From positions 124,001 through 188,000 of the forward strand of contig NZ_QUEP01000004.1 of NCBI RefSeq assembly GCF_003478035.1: DNA of 64,000 bases. The letters are read 5' to 3'. This DNA comes from Clostridium sp. OF03-18AA (GTDB lineage Bacteria; Bacillota; Clostridia; Lachnospirales; Lachnospiraceae). Both the position numbers and the translations under genes were made by a program. Every line of letters begins with the position of its first letter. The stretch's first letter is position 1. This document shows, piece by piece, positions 26,631 to 35,055 of the stretch. The notes beneath the pieces are model-generated. The model was not told where the DNA came from, ran no database searches, and was given only the letters and a program-made list of their open reading frames with translations.

Positions 26631-27368
26631 GTGAAAAAATACAGAAATACGATCGAATTTGAAGTATATGGTCCGTATGCGCTTTTTTCAGATCCTGTAC
26701 TTCGTGTCGGCGGCGAGAAAACCAGCTATCATATCCCAACGTATGAGGCGCTGCGGGGGATCGTAGAAAGCATTTTCTGGAAGCCAACCATCTTATGGAT
26801 CATCGATGCCGTCAGAGTGATGAATCCGATCCAGACAGAAACAAAAGGGATCCGTCCGATCGCATATAATGGCGGCAATGAGCTTGCATATTATACCTAC
26901 TTAAAAGATGTACGATATCAGGTGCGGGCACATTTCGAGATGAATTATAATCATCCGGAGCTGGCGGAGGACAGAAATGAGAACAAGTACCACAATATGG
27001 CGAAGCGAATGGTAAATCGAGGCGGGCGCAGAGATATTTTCCTTGGAACAAGGGAGTGTCAGGCTTTCGAGGAGCCGTGTGTATTCGGCGAGGGAGAGAG
27101 CTATTATGATACCATGACCGGAGAAGTGGATTATGGTTTCATGTATCATGGGATCACCTACGCAGAGGAAGCAATCTTGGAAGAAGATAAGGGAAAGATG
27201 ACGGTTCGCTTCTGGAAACCGGTAATGAAGAAAGGCGGGATCATTGAATTTTTAAGACCCGAGGAGTGTACTCAGAAAAGACATATCAGGGAAATGCAGC
27301 GCAAGGTCTTCGGAAAAGGCAGTTTTACCGGATTAGAAGAATTTACCGGTGAGGAGGTGGAGGAGTGA
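26631..27368 (+). CDS. cas5c: Cas5c (Cas5d) crRNA-processing endonuclease
   Basis: A 245-residue type I-C Cas5. In this subtype Cas5 replaces Cas6 and cuts the repeat below its stem, leaving an 11-nt 5' handle. Seen are the N-terminal RRM-like strand IEFEVYGPYALFSDP, SYHIPTYEALRGI and NENKYHNMAKRM with the Lys-Tyr-His cluster expected near the active site. GTG 26631 is chosen because AAAGGAGG (26615-26622) ends 8 bases before it; the GTG at 26622 overlaps that site. The stop overlaps the cas8c start. Confidence 0.95.
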   Translation: MKKYRNTIEFEVYGPYALFSDPVLRVGGEKTSYHIPTYEALRGIVESIFWKPTILWIIDAVRVMNPIQTETKGIRPIAYNGGNELAYYTYLKDVRYQVRAHFEMNYNHPELAEDRNENKYHNMAKRMVNRGGRRDIFLGTRECQAFEEPCVFGEGESYYDTMTGEVDYGFMYHGITYAEEAILEEDKGKMTVRFWKPVMKKGGIIEFLRPEECTQKRHIREMQRKVFGKGSFTGLEEFTGEEVEE

Positions 27369-29290
27369 GCTGGGTAAATGAACTGATCGATCTGTATGAA
27401 ATAAACAGTGATAAAGTAGGGGTCATTGAATATCGGGGAGATATGCCTTATGTTCTTCTGCCGCCGTTCCATACGACAGTAACCGCACAGATCGAGGTAA
27501 CCATCGACCGGAATGGAAACTTTAAGGAGGCAAAGCTTGTAAGTCCGGAGGACAAGCTGACAGTGATACCGGTCACAGAAAAATCCGGAAGCCGTACAGC
27601 GGGAAAGGAGCCTCATCCTTTGTGCGATAATCTGAGGTATCTTGCGGAAGATTACACGAAGTATTATAAGGATGACGGGGTCTGTTACCAATTATATATT
27701 TCCCAGCTGAAGGAATGGGCGGAATCAGAATTCAGCCATGAGAAGGTTTTGGCCGTTTATCAGTACCTGAAAAAGAACAGCCTGATCCGGGATCTTTCGG
27801 ATCAGAAGATCATCAAGCTGAATGAACAGGGAAAGATCGATGATAAGGAAAAGCTTCAGGGGATCGAGCAGGCAAAGGCATTTGTGCGTTTTATTATCCG
27901 GCCGGAAAGCTCAGGCGTGTTTGAAACATGCCCGGATGAGTGCTGGAAAGACAGAAGCCTGCAGGAGCGTTATATAAGCTATGCTCGTTCGCGGGAAAAA
28001 GAACAGGGACTTTGTTATCTTACCGGAAATACAGAGGCTATTTCATATCTCCACTCCAGAAAGATCCGCAATGAAGGGGATGGCGCAAAGCTGATCTCTG
28101 CAAATGACAGTCAAAATTTTACTTATCGGGGACGCTTTGTCTGTAAAGAGGAAGCCTTTGCAGTAGGAAATGAAACATCCCAGAAGATACATAATGCCCT
28201 GAAGTGGATCATCCGTAAGCAGGGAACCTTTTTCGATACGCTGGTCATCGTTACATGGGAATCCAATCGATCAAGCATGCCGAGATGGAATGCGGATACG
28301 GAAGATATCGCATCTGAGTATGACGAAGAACAGGATGACTGGGATGACGAGGAAAATGATGAGAGTGCAGTATCCGATGGGAATGCGATCACCGCAGAAA
28401 AATTCTATAAGGCGATCAGGGGATATGGGCAGAAGATCGAGAATACGTCATCAATGATCCTGCTCAGCTTTGATGCAGCGACCCCGGGAAGATTGTCGAT
28501 GGTGGAGGAGGCAACTCTGGATTCTGCAAAATATCTGGAGAATATTAAAAAGTGGCATGAAAGCTGTGGCTGGATCCACACGAAATGGAAAGACAAAAAA
28601 AGAGTACAGTTTTACGGTATGATCGGAGTTAAGGATATCGCAGATATTTTATTTGGTATCGAAAGTAAAGGAACGCTTACGATCGTGGACGCAAACGGAA
28701 AAAAAATGTATGCAGAGGTTGCGAAAAGACTGCTTCCCTGTATCTGGAGCGGACACAGGATCCCTTACGATTATGTGAACCGCGCGGTGCAGAAGGCCTC
28801 AACGCCGCTGGCCTATAAGGATCGAAATAACTGGGAACGGGTTTTGACTTTGGCCTGTTCGCTGGTAAAAAAATGGAAAAAAGAAAATGAACAGGAGGAA
28901 TGGACTGTGGCATTAGATAAGGAAGAAACGAACAGAAGTTATTTATACGGACGCTTGCTGGCAGTTGCGGACAGGATCGAATACCGCACGTATGATGAGA
29001 AGGATAAGGCGAGAATGACGAATGCAAAGAGATATATGAGCACTTTTTCGCAGAGACCCTTTGAAACATGGAAAATAATCGAGGAAAATATCCAGCCCTA
29101 TATGAATAAACTGGAATTTCCGGAGCGACGTTTTTATGAAAACCTGCTGCATGAGATCAATGGCTTATTCGACGTGGACAGCTTTGGTGATAACAGCAAG
29201 CTGGATGGATTATATTTGCTAGGCTTTCATCATCAGGCCTATGAGCTGACATCAAAAAAGACAAAGTTTAATGAAAAAGAGGAGGAATAA
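27365..29290 (+). CDS. cas8c: Cas8c (Csd1), large Cascade subunit
   Basis: A 641-residue Csd1 family protein, the type I-C large subunit that recognises the PAM and whose gene in other species also yields a small Cas11 subunit by internal initiation. The start GTG 27365 overlaps the cas5c stop. Typical regions: SWVNELIDLYE at the N-terminus, a middle acidic stretch (EEQDDWDDEENDES) and the C-terminal helical part from about residue 480 (KASTPLAYKDRNNWERVL). An ATG at 28905 (MALDKEE in the cas8c frame), preceded by AGGAGGAATGG, is a possible Cas11c start. Confidence 0.94.
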   Translation: MSWVNELIDLYEINSDKVGVIEYRGDMPYVLLPPFHTTVTAQIEVTIDRNGNFKEAKLVSPEDKLTVIPVTEKSGSRTAGKEPHPLCDNLRYLAEDYTKYYKDDGVCYQLYISQLKEWAESEFSHEKVLAVYQYLKKNSLIRDLSDQKIIKLNEQGKIDDKEKLQGIEQAKAFVRFIIRPESSGVFETCPDECWKDRSLQERYISYARSREKEQGLCYLTGNTEAISYLHSRKIRNEGDGAKLISANDSQNFTYRGRFVCKEEAFAVGNETSQKIHNALKWIIRKQGTFFDTLVIVTWESNRSSMPRWNADTEDIASEYDEEQDDWDDEENDESAVSDGNAITAEKFYKAIRGYGQKIENTSSMILLSFDAATPGRLSMVEEATLDSAKYLENIKKWHESCGWIHTKWKDKKRVQFYGMIGVKDIADILFGIESKGTLTIVDANGKKMYAEVAKRLLPCIWSGHRIPYDYVNRAVQKASTPLAYKDRNNWERVLTLACSLVKKWKKENEQEEWTVALDKEETNRSYLYGRLLAVADRIEYRTYDEKDKARMTNAKRYMSTFSQRPFETWKIIEENIQPYMNKLEFPERRFYENLLHEINGLFDVDSFGDNSKLDGLYLLGFHHQAYELTSKKTKFNEKEEE

Positions 29291-30141
29291 TGATGAGCGA
29301 GTTAAAGGGAAAAATCGATTTTACGTTATTTGTAAGTGTTGATAATGCCAATCCCAATGGCGATCCGTTAAATGGAAACCGTCCGAGGATCAGCATGGAC
29401 GGCTATGGTGAAATATCAGATGTCTGCATCAAAAGGAAAATAAGAAACCGCTTTCAGGATCTCGGACAGAAGATTTTTGTGCAGTCCGATGACCGGGCGG
29501 ACGATTCCTACAGTAGCTTGAAAGACCGTGCCGACGGATGTGCGGAGCTGAAGGCCCAGATCGCTGACCCAAAAAAAGCCAATCGTGATGTCTGTGCAGC
29601 AATCGCCTGCAAGGAATGGCTGGATGTAAGAGCTTTTGGACAGGTTTTTGCGTTTAAAGGGAGTTCGGTGTCCTTTGGAGTAAGGGGCCCTGTTTCCATC
29701 CATCAGGCAATCAGCCTTTCCCCCATCGACATTATCAGCATGCAGATCACAAAGAGCGTGAACAGTGAATCCGGAAAAGAGAGTAAGGCTTCCGATACGA
29801 TGGGTACAAAACACAGAGTGGGTTTTGCAGTATATAAAGTGATGGGAAGCGTCAATGTTCAGCTTGCGGAAAAGACAGGATTCAGTCAGGAGGATGCAGA
29901 AGTGCTGAAGGAGGCATTGAAAACCTTATTTGAAAATGATGCTTCTTCTGCGAGACCGGAAGGAAGTGTGGAGGTCTGCAGGATGTACTGGTGGCAGCAT
30001 GATGCTAAGACACCGGAAATCTCCAGCGGCAGGATTCAGAGAGGCTTTGACATTAAGGCCAAAAAGGAGCGTCCGAAAGAGTTTTCAGATTATGAGATCA
30101 CATGGCATGTAGACGGATGTAAAGAACCGGAGGTATTTTAG
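29290..30141 (+). CDS. cas7c: Cas7 (Csd2), Cascade backbone
   Basis: A 283-residue type I-C Cas7 (Csd2/Csh2 family) that coats the crRNA. Signature DNANPNGDPLNGNRPR at residues 18-33 and the C-terminal GFDIKAKKERPKEFSDYEI are present. The ATG at 29290 overlaps the cas8c stop (TAATG); ATG 29293 has a better distance to GGAGGA and may be used. It is the last intact gene of the operon. Confidence 0.96.
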   Translation: MMSELKGKIDFTLFVSVDNANPNGDPLNGNRPRISMDGYGEISDVCIKRKIRNRFQDLGQKIFVQSDDRADDSYSSLKDRADGCAELKAQIADPKKANRDVCAAIACKEWLDVRAFGQVFAFKGSSVSFGVRGPVSIHQAISLSPIDIISMQITKSVNSESGKESKASDTMGTKHRVGFAVYKVMGSVNVQLAEKTGFSQEDAEVLKEALKTLFENDASSARPEGSVEVCRMYWWQHDAKTPEISSGRIQRGFDIKAKKERPKEFSDYEITWHVDGCKEPEVF

Positions 30142-30143
30142 CT

Positions 30144-30341
30144 TTGTTTCAGGAGGAGGATTTCCTCCAGCTATCCGGAATTCAGCACTTTGAGTTCTGC
30201 AGAAGACAGTGGGCATTGAGAAATATAAGCCTTTCTTTTATGTCTGGGAACGGAAGATTTCTTGCAAGAGTTATGGGTGAAGTCAAGGGAAATGTAACAC
30301 TGTTTCTGGCACGAGTATGGAAAACGAAGCAGTCATTATGA
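30144..30341 (+). pseudogene. cas4-cas1 fusion scar
   Basis: Two bases after cas7 begins a 65-codon ORF. Residues 1-26 match the start of Cas4 (EEDFLQLSGIQHFEFCRRQW, including the first Cys). At about residue 27 it switches to an internal Cas1 segment (SLSFMSGNGRFLARVMGEVK, about Cas1 residues 70-95) and then runs out of frame into cas2. So most of cas4, both ends of cas1 and the cas1 active site are gone. No functional adaptation protein can come from it. Confidence 0.88.
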
Positions 30342-30715
30342 CAGAGGAAGGAAGCAAACGTTTGCGTCAGGTGGCGAAGAAATGCCCCAAATATGGGCAG
30401 AGAGTGCAGAATTCTGTATTTGAATGTCAGATGGATGCAGCAAAATGCAGACAGGTGAAAAACATACTTGAAAATCTCATCGACAAAGACGTAGACAGTC
30501 TGAGATTCTATTATCTGGGCGAGAAATACAAAAATAAGGTAGAACATATTGGCGCTAAGCCGGGATTTGATGTCACGGAAACGCTGCTATTTATAGTGCG
30601 AGAAGTATGTATACAGAAAAACCTCGGGACATTCGCACCGAAAAAACAGGGAAATCTTAGCCCAAAGACCATGGAAATCCTGAAGATGCGAGGGAAATTT
30701 AGCAGAAATATGTGA
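30317..30715 (+). pseudogene. cas2 remnant reading through into the CRISPR leader
   Basis: Residues 11-90 match Cas2 (GSKRLRQVAKKC, YGQRVQNSVFEC, DSLRFYYLGEKYKNKVEHIG). The first beta strand with the YDV motif is missing, replaced by junction sequence, and there is no ribosome binding site. The expected stop TAG at 30594-30596 is shifted out of frame by about one base, so the frame runs about 40 codons into leader DNA. The ORF overlaps the cas4-cas1 scar by 25 bases. It is very probably inactive. Confidence 0.85.
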
Positions 30716-30766
30716 AATAAGTACAAAAAACAATTTTAGTCAGGCAATATTTTGACTAAAATTGCT
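30597..30766 (+). promoter_or_regulatory. CRISPR leader
   Basis: It contains the GTGCGA...TCGCAC inverted repeat (30596-30601 and 30633-30638) seen in type I-C leaders. A 12-bp inverted repeat, CAATTTTAGTCA (30731-30742) and TGACTAAAATTG (30753-30764), ends two bases before the first repeat. Confidence 0.65.
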
Positions 30767-30928
30767 GTCAGCCCCCTTGCGGGGCTGTGAGTTGAAATAC
30801 AAGCCCCATCGCCCTCGCGTAATAGCTTGTCGTCAGCCCCCTTGCGGGGCTGTGAGTTGAAACACAGCACTTTCGATCGGATCATTATAATCGGTGGTCA
30901 GCCACCTCGTGAGGCTGACAGAAGATTC
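30767..30928 (+). CRISPR. Type I-C mini-array, two spacers
   Basis: Two intact 32-bp repeats at 30767-30798 and 30832-30863: GTCAGCCCC, CTTG, CGGGGCTG, then TGAGTTGAAA and T or C. A degenerate third repeat starts at 30897 (GTCAGCCACCTCGTGAGGCTG, last part lost), marking the distal end. Spacers are 33 bp each (30799-30831 and 30864-30896). Neither spacer obviously matches elsewhere in the window. Orientation agrees with the cas genes. Confidence 0.93.
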
Positions 30929-30947
30929 CACGTAAAGAATTTTTTAC

Positions 30948-30977
30948 TTGACAGTTCTATGTTTTTTCATGTATGAT
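30948..30977 (+). promoter_or_regulatory. Promoter of a structured RNA candidate
   Basis: TTGACA (30948-30953), an 18-base spacer and TATGAT (30972-30977), just beyond the CRISPR array. Confidence 0.7.
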
Positions 30978-30983
30978 AGAAAT

Positions 30984-31342
30984 AGTGTGAAGAGACATTT
31001 ATCGTTTTCATGCAAATGTATGTAATGACCACTCCCGCAGAACAGACTACGGAAGTTAAGCCCATCGGACAGGCGGGTCAAGCGCCGCGTGGGGTTAAGC
31101 CCACATTATTGATTGAGTTAAAAGCTCAAATTTATAAGTTGATTACTTTATAATCAGTGTTTGAAAAACACATCATCTTGTGAATCGGTCAATAAGTGCA
31201 GGGACAATATATTTGCGATTGCAGACTTGGAAGAAAAAACGATAAAGCTCAGAGGCAGACGGGAGCGGAGTGACGCGCCCCAGACCCCAATGGAATAGAA
31301 TCGTTTTGAGCAGATGATGGTTTTGGCGTCATCTGCTTTTTT
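30984..31342 (+). ncRNA. Structured RNA candidate, about 360 nt
   Basis: Between a good promoter (30948) and a strong terminator (31309-31342) there is no ORF with a ribosome binding site, but many helices. The closing stem is TTATCGTTTT (30999-31008) with AAAACGATAA (31236-31245); next TGCAAAT (31011) with ATTTGCG (31211). Inside are hairpins GTGGG/CCCAC, TTGAG/CTCAA, TGATTA/TAATCA and GTGTTT/AAACAC; 3' of the closing stem is GGGAGCG/CGCGCCC. I could not match it to RNase P, tmRNA, SRP, 5S or a known riboswitch by eye; a 6S-like RNA is not excluded. It precedes the polyamine decarboxylase gene, so it may also be its leader. Confidence 0.55.
31309..31342 (+). terminator. Terminator before speA
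   Basis: AGCAGATGA (31309-31317) pairs with TCATCTGCT (31329-31337), followed by TTTTTT. Confidence 0.85.
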
Positions 31343-31389
31343 ATTATTCAGATGATGCGCAATCAATAAAATGCGTGAGGAACAAAACC

Positions 31390-32844
31390 ATGGACAGAGA
31401 GAGACAAAAGAAAGCCCCGATCTATGAAGCGCTCGAGGCATTTAAAAAGAAGAGAGTTGTCCCGTTTGATGTACCGGGACATAAGAGAGGACGCGGAAAT
31501 CCGGAACTGGTACAGCTTTTAGGCGAAAAATGTGTATCTTTGGATGTAAACTCCATGAAGCCGCTTGACAACCTCTGTCATCCGGTCTCCGTGATCCGTG
31601 AGGCGGAAGAGCTGGCGGCGGAGGCATTCGGAGCGGCCAGCGCCTATCTGATGGTAGGCGGAACGACATCTGCGGTTCAGAGCATGATCCTCTCGGTGGT
31701 AAAAGCCGGAGATAAAATCATCCTGCCGCGAAACGTACATAAGAGCGTCATCAACGCTCTGGTGCTCTGCGGCGGAATCCCGATCTACGTAAATCCGGAG
31801 ATGAACCAGAGACTCGGTATTTCGCTGGGAATGCAGGTCGAAAAAGTAAAACAGGCCATCGAGGATAATCCGGACGCGGTTGCGGTGTTCGTCAACAACC
31901 CGACCTATTACGGTATCTGCTCTGATATAAAAACAATCGTACAGCTTGCCCATGCGAGGGGCATGAAGGTCCTCGCGGACGAGGCTCATGGAACCCACCT
32001 GTATTTCGGAAAGAATCTTCCGATCTCCGCAATGGCAGCGGGAGCTGATATGGCGGCGGTATCCATGCACAAGTCCGGCGGAAGCCTGACCCAGAGTTCG
32101 CTTCTTCTTTTAAATAAGGGAGTGAACACCGATTATGTGCGCCAGATTATCAACCTGACCCAGACCACAAGCGCATCCTACCTGCTTCTTTCCAGCCTTG
32201 ATATCTCAAGACGAAATCTGGCTCTCCGCGGCGAGGAATCCTTCGCGAAGGTCGTTGAGATGGCAGAATACGCGAGACGGGAGATCAACTCCATCGGCGG
32301 CTATTATGCTTATGGAAAAGAACTGGTGAACGGTGACAGCATTTTCGATTACGATGTAACGAAGCTCTCCGTCTATACAAGAGACATCGGACTTGCGGGA
32401 ATCGAGGTCTATGATCTTCTGCGCGACGAGTATGATATCCAGATCGAATTCGGTGATATCAGCAACATTCTGGCTTACATCTCCATCGGAGATCGTATCC
32501 AGGACATCGAGCGCCTTGTGGGGGCTCTCGATGATGTGGAACGTCTCTACAAAAAGGACAGCGCGGGACTTCTCTCCGGTGAGTATATCTCCCCGAAGGT
32601 CGTGATGTCCCCGCAGAAAGCGTTCTACTCCGAGAAGGTCTCTGTTCCGGTGGAAGCGTCTTCAGGAAGAGTCTGTGCGGAGTTTGTGATGTGTTATCCG
32701 CCGGGAATCCCGATCCTGGCGCCGGGGGAGATGATCACGGACGACGTGGTCCAGTATATCCTGTATGCGAAGAAAAAGGGATGCTCCATGCAGGGAACAG
32801 AAGATCCGGCTGTGGACCATCTGATGGTGCTGGCAAACATATAG
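31390..32844 (+). CDS. speA: Orn/Lys/Arg decarboxylase, probably arginine decarboxylase
   Basis: A 484-residue fold-I PLP decarboxylase of the compact Gram-positive type. The PLP lysine lies in AVSMHKSGGSLTQSS; DEAHGTHL holds the cofactor Asp; the N-terminal VPGHKRGRG motif is typical. Family members act on arginine, lysine or ornithine. Arginine is favoured here because aguA and aguB, which use agmatine, lie 14 kb downstream and no speB is seen. ATG 31390 is preceded by GAGGA at 8 bases, better than GTG 31375. First gene of a four-gene polyamine operon. Confidence 0.88.
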   Translation: MDRERQKKAPIYEALEAFKKKRVVPFDVPGHKRGRGNPELVQLLGEKCVSLDVNSMKPLDNLCHPVSVIREAEELAAEAFGAASAYLMVGGTTSAVQSMILSVVKAGDKIILPRNVHKSVINALVLCGGIPIYVNPEMNQRLGISLGMQVEKVKQAIEDNPDAVAVFVNNPTYYGICSDIKTIVQLAHARGMKVLADEAHGTHLYFGKNLPISAMAAGADMAAVSMHKSGGSLTQSSLLLLNKGVNTDYVRQIINLTQTTSASYLLLSSLDISRRNLALRGEESFAKVVEMAEYARREINSIGGYYAYGKELVNGDSIFDYDVTKLSVYTRDIGLAGIEVYDLLRDEYDIQIEFGDISNILAYISIGDRIQDIERLVGALDDVERLYKKDSAGLLSGEYISPKVVMSPQKAFYSEKVSVPVEASSGRVCAEFVMCYPPGIPILAPGEMITDDVVQYILYAKKKGCSMQGTEDPAVDHLMVLANI

Positions 32845-32873
32845 CATGAATTTTTTAGGTGCCGGACCTGGCT

Positions 32874-32907
32874 GCAGGCAAACAGGCTGTCTGCCTGCAA
32901 ACAGGCT
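32874..32907 (+). repeat. Inverted and direct repeats between speA and speE
   Basis: GCAGGCA (32874-32880) and TGCCTGC (32892-32898) form a hairpin. GCAAACAGGCT occurs twice (32878 and 32897). The unit sits 32 bases before the speE start and could tune read-through or mRNA processing. Confidence 0.5.
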
Positions 32908-32938
32908 TTGGCCAATACGATACAAGGAGTCACGAGAT

Positions 32939-33793
32939 ATGGAATTCTGGTTTTCAGAACTGCACACCGGAAACGTCAAGCTGTCCATCAAGATCGAAAA
33001 GCAGCTGTTTTCCGGGGAGAGTGAATATCAGCGGATCGACGTGTTCGATTCCGAGGAATTTGGAAAATTTATCTCTCTGGACGGGGAGATCGTATTCTCC
33101 GAGAAGGACGAGTTTATTTATGACGAGATGGTGACCCATGTGCCGATGGCGGTCCATCCGTGTGTGAAGGACGTACTGATCATCGGCGGCGGCGACGGCG
33201 GTGTCGCGAAAGAGCTTTTGCAGTATGACTGCGTGGAACATATCGATGTCGTGGAGACGGATGAGATGTTTGTGGAGGTTTCAAGAAAATTTTTCCCGGA
33301 GGTAGCCTGTGCCTTAGATGATCCGCGTGTCGAGGTCCACTATGATGACGGTCTGAGATTTTTAAGAAACAAGAAGGCAAAGTATGACCTTATCATCAAC
33401 GATTCCACAGACCCCTTCGGCCATACTGAGGGACTGTTCACGAAGGAATTTTACGGTAGCTGTTACAGCGCCTTAAAGGAAGATGGAATCATGGTCTACC
33501 AGCATGGAAGCCCATTCTACGATGAGGACGAGCTGGCCTGCCGCAGTATGCACCGAAAGGCATTCCGCTCCTTCCCGATCAGCCGTGTGTATCAGGCGCA
33601 TATTCCAACCTGTCCGTCCGGATACTGGCTCTTCGGCTTCGCTTCAAAGAAATATCATCCCATCAAGGATTTCAAGCCCCGGGAATGGGATGCATTAAAT
33701 ATCGAAACCTGGTATTACACGACACATCTTCACATGGGCGCGTTCATGCTGCCGAAGTATGTTGAGGATCTTTTAAAAGAGGAGGAAAAATAA
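32939..33793 (+). CDS. speE: Spermidine synthase family aminopropyltransferase
   Basis: A 284-residue SpeE homologue. The decarboxylated-SAM binding motif IIGGGDGGVAKELL is at about residues 80-94, the catalytic Asp region is DSTDPFGHTEGLF (the family usually has DPxGPAxxLF), and the N-terminal beta domain is complete. ATG 32939 has AAGGAG nine bases before it; the longer ORF from 32846 has none. No speD, needed to make decarboxylated SAM, is in the window, while the following two genes form a carboxyspermidine route. The amine acceptor is not predictable. Confidence 0.88.
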   Translation: MEFWFSELHTGNVKLSIKIEKQLFSGESEYQRIDVFDSEEFGKFISLDGEIVFSEKDEFIYDEMVTHVPMAVHPCVKDVLIIGGGDGGVAKELLQYDCVEHIDVVETDEMFVEVSRKFFPEVACALDDPRVEVHYDDGLRFLRNKKAKYDLIINDSTDPFGHTEGLFTKEFYGSCYSALKEDGIMVYQHGSPFYDEDELACRSMHRKAFRSFPISRVYQAHIPTCPSGYWLFGFASKKYHPIKDFKPREWDALNIETWYYTTHLHMGAFMLPKYVEDLLKEEEK

Positions 33794-33795
33794 AC

Positions 33796-35055
33796 ATGAG
33801 CAGATTAATGATCATCGGCTGCGGAGGTGTTGCGTCCGTAGCGATCCACAAGTGCTGTCAGAACAGTGATGTATTCACAGAAATCATGATCGCAAGCCGT
33901 ACCGTATCCAAGTGCGATGCCTTAAAGGAGAAACTTCAGGGAACTACAAAGACGAAGATCACGACCGCGAAAGTGGATGCTGACAACGTGGACGAGCTGG
34001 TGGCTTTAATGGAAAGCTACAAGCCGGATGCAGTGTTAAACGTTGCACTCCCGTATCAGGACCTGACGATCATGGATGCATGCTTAAAGGCCGGCGTGAA
34101 CTATATCGATACCGCAAACTACGAGCCGGAGGACACCGACGATCCGACATGGCGCGCGATCTATGAGAAACGCTGCAAGGAAGAGGGCTTCACCGCATAC
34201 TTTGATTATTCCTGGCAGTGGGCATATCAGGAGAAATTCAAAGAGGCTGGACTTATGGCACTCTTAGGAACAGGTTTTGACCCGGGCGTCACAAGCGTCT
34301 TCTCCGCGTATGCGTTAAAGCACTATTTCGATGAGATCCACACCATCGACATCTTAGACTGCAACGGCGGCGACCATGGTTATCCGTTCGCTACAAACTT
34401 CAACCCGGAGATCAACCTCCGTGAGGTATCCGCAAACGGCTCCTACTGGGAGAACGGCCACTGGGTAGAGACAAAGCCGATGGAGATCAAGCGCGAGTAC
34501 AACTTCCCGCAGGTCGGCGAGAAGGACATGTACCTTTTACATCATGAGGAGATCGAGTCTCTCGCTAAGAACATTCCGGGTGTAAAGCGCATCCGTTTCT
34601 TCATGACCTTCGGACAGAGCTACCTGACCCACATGAAATGCTTAGAGAACGTTGGAATGCTTTCCACTTCCCCGGTAAACTTTAACGGACAGGAGATCGT
34701 TCCGATCCAGTTCTTAAAGGCTCTTCTTCCGGATCCGGCATCCTTAGGTCCGAGAACCGTCGGAAAGACAAACATCGGCTGTATCTTTACCGGTGTGAAG
34801 GACGGAAAAGAGAAGACGATCTATATTTATAACGTATGTGACCATCAGGAGTGTTACAAGGAAGTCGGCTCCCAGGCCATCTCCTACACGACAGGCGTAC
34901 CGGCTATGATCGGTTCCATGATGGTCGTTGACGGAACCTGGAAGGGCGCAGGCGTATTCAACGTCGAAGAGTTCGATCCGGATCCGTATATGGAAGCGCT
35001 GAATAAGTGGGGACTTCCGTGGGTTGTGGATGAAAATCCGGAGATTGTAGAATAA
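33796..35055 (+). CDS. Carboxy(nor)spermidine synthase (saccharopine dehydrogenase-like)
   Basis: A 419-residue NAD(P)H-dependent reductase of the saccharopine dehydrogenase-like family. It condenses aspartate semialdehyde with putrescine (or diaminopropane) to carboxyspermidine (or carboxynorspermidine). The Rossmann loop is MIIGCGGVASVAIHK at the N-terminus; YIDTANYEPED and GTGFDPGVTSVFSAY are family motifs. It starts two bases after speE and ends one base before nspC, so the three are tightly coupled. Putrescine supply from SpeA-AguA-AguB makes spermidine the likely product. Confidence 0.92.
   Translation: MSRLMIIGCGGVASVAIHKCCQNSDVFTEIMIASRTVSKCDALKEKLQGTTKTKITTAKVDADNVDELVALMESYKPDAVLNVALPYQDLTIMDACLKAGVNYIDTANYEPEDTDDPTWRAIYEKRCKEEGFTAYFDYSWQWAYQEKFKEAGLMALLGTGFDPGVTSVFSAYALKHYFDEIHTIDILDCNGGDHGYPFATNFNPEINLREVSANGSYWENGHWVETKPMEIKREYNFPQVGEKDMYLLHHEEIESLAKNIPGVKRIRFFMTFGQSYLTHMKCLENVGMLSTSPVNFNGQEIVPIQFLKALLPDPASLGPRTVGKTNIGCIFTGVKDGKEKTIYIYNVCDHQECYKEVGSQAISYTTGVPAMIGSMMVVDGTWKGAGVFNVEEFDPDPYMEALNKWGLPWVVDENPEIVE

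Noticed and set aside
30317..30715. Apparent new 132-residue gene after cas7
   Set aside because: Its body is Cas2; the extra C-terminus is translated leader, so it is a remnant and not a novel gene.
30799..30896. Self-targeting by the two array spacers
   Set aside because: No matching stretch was noticed elsewhere in the window; a whole-genome search is needed to say more.
31021..31110. Possible 5S rRNA fragment (GGAAGTTAAGCCC resembles 5S)
   Set aside because: The remaining 5S helices and loop sequences are absent.
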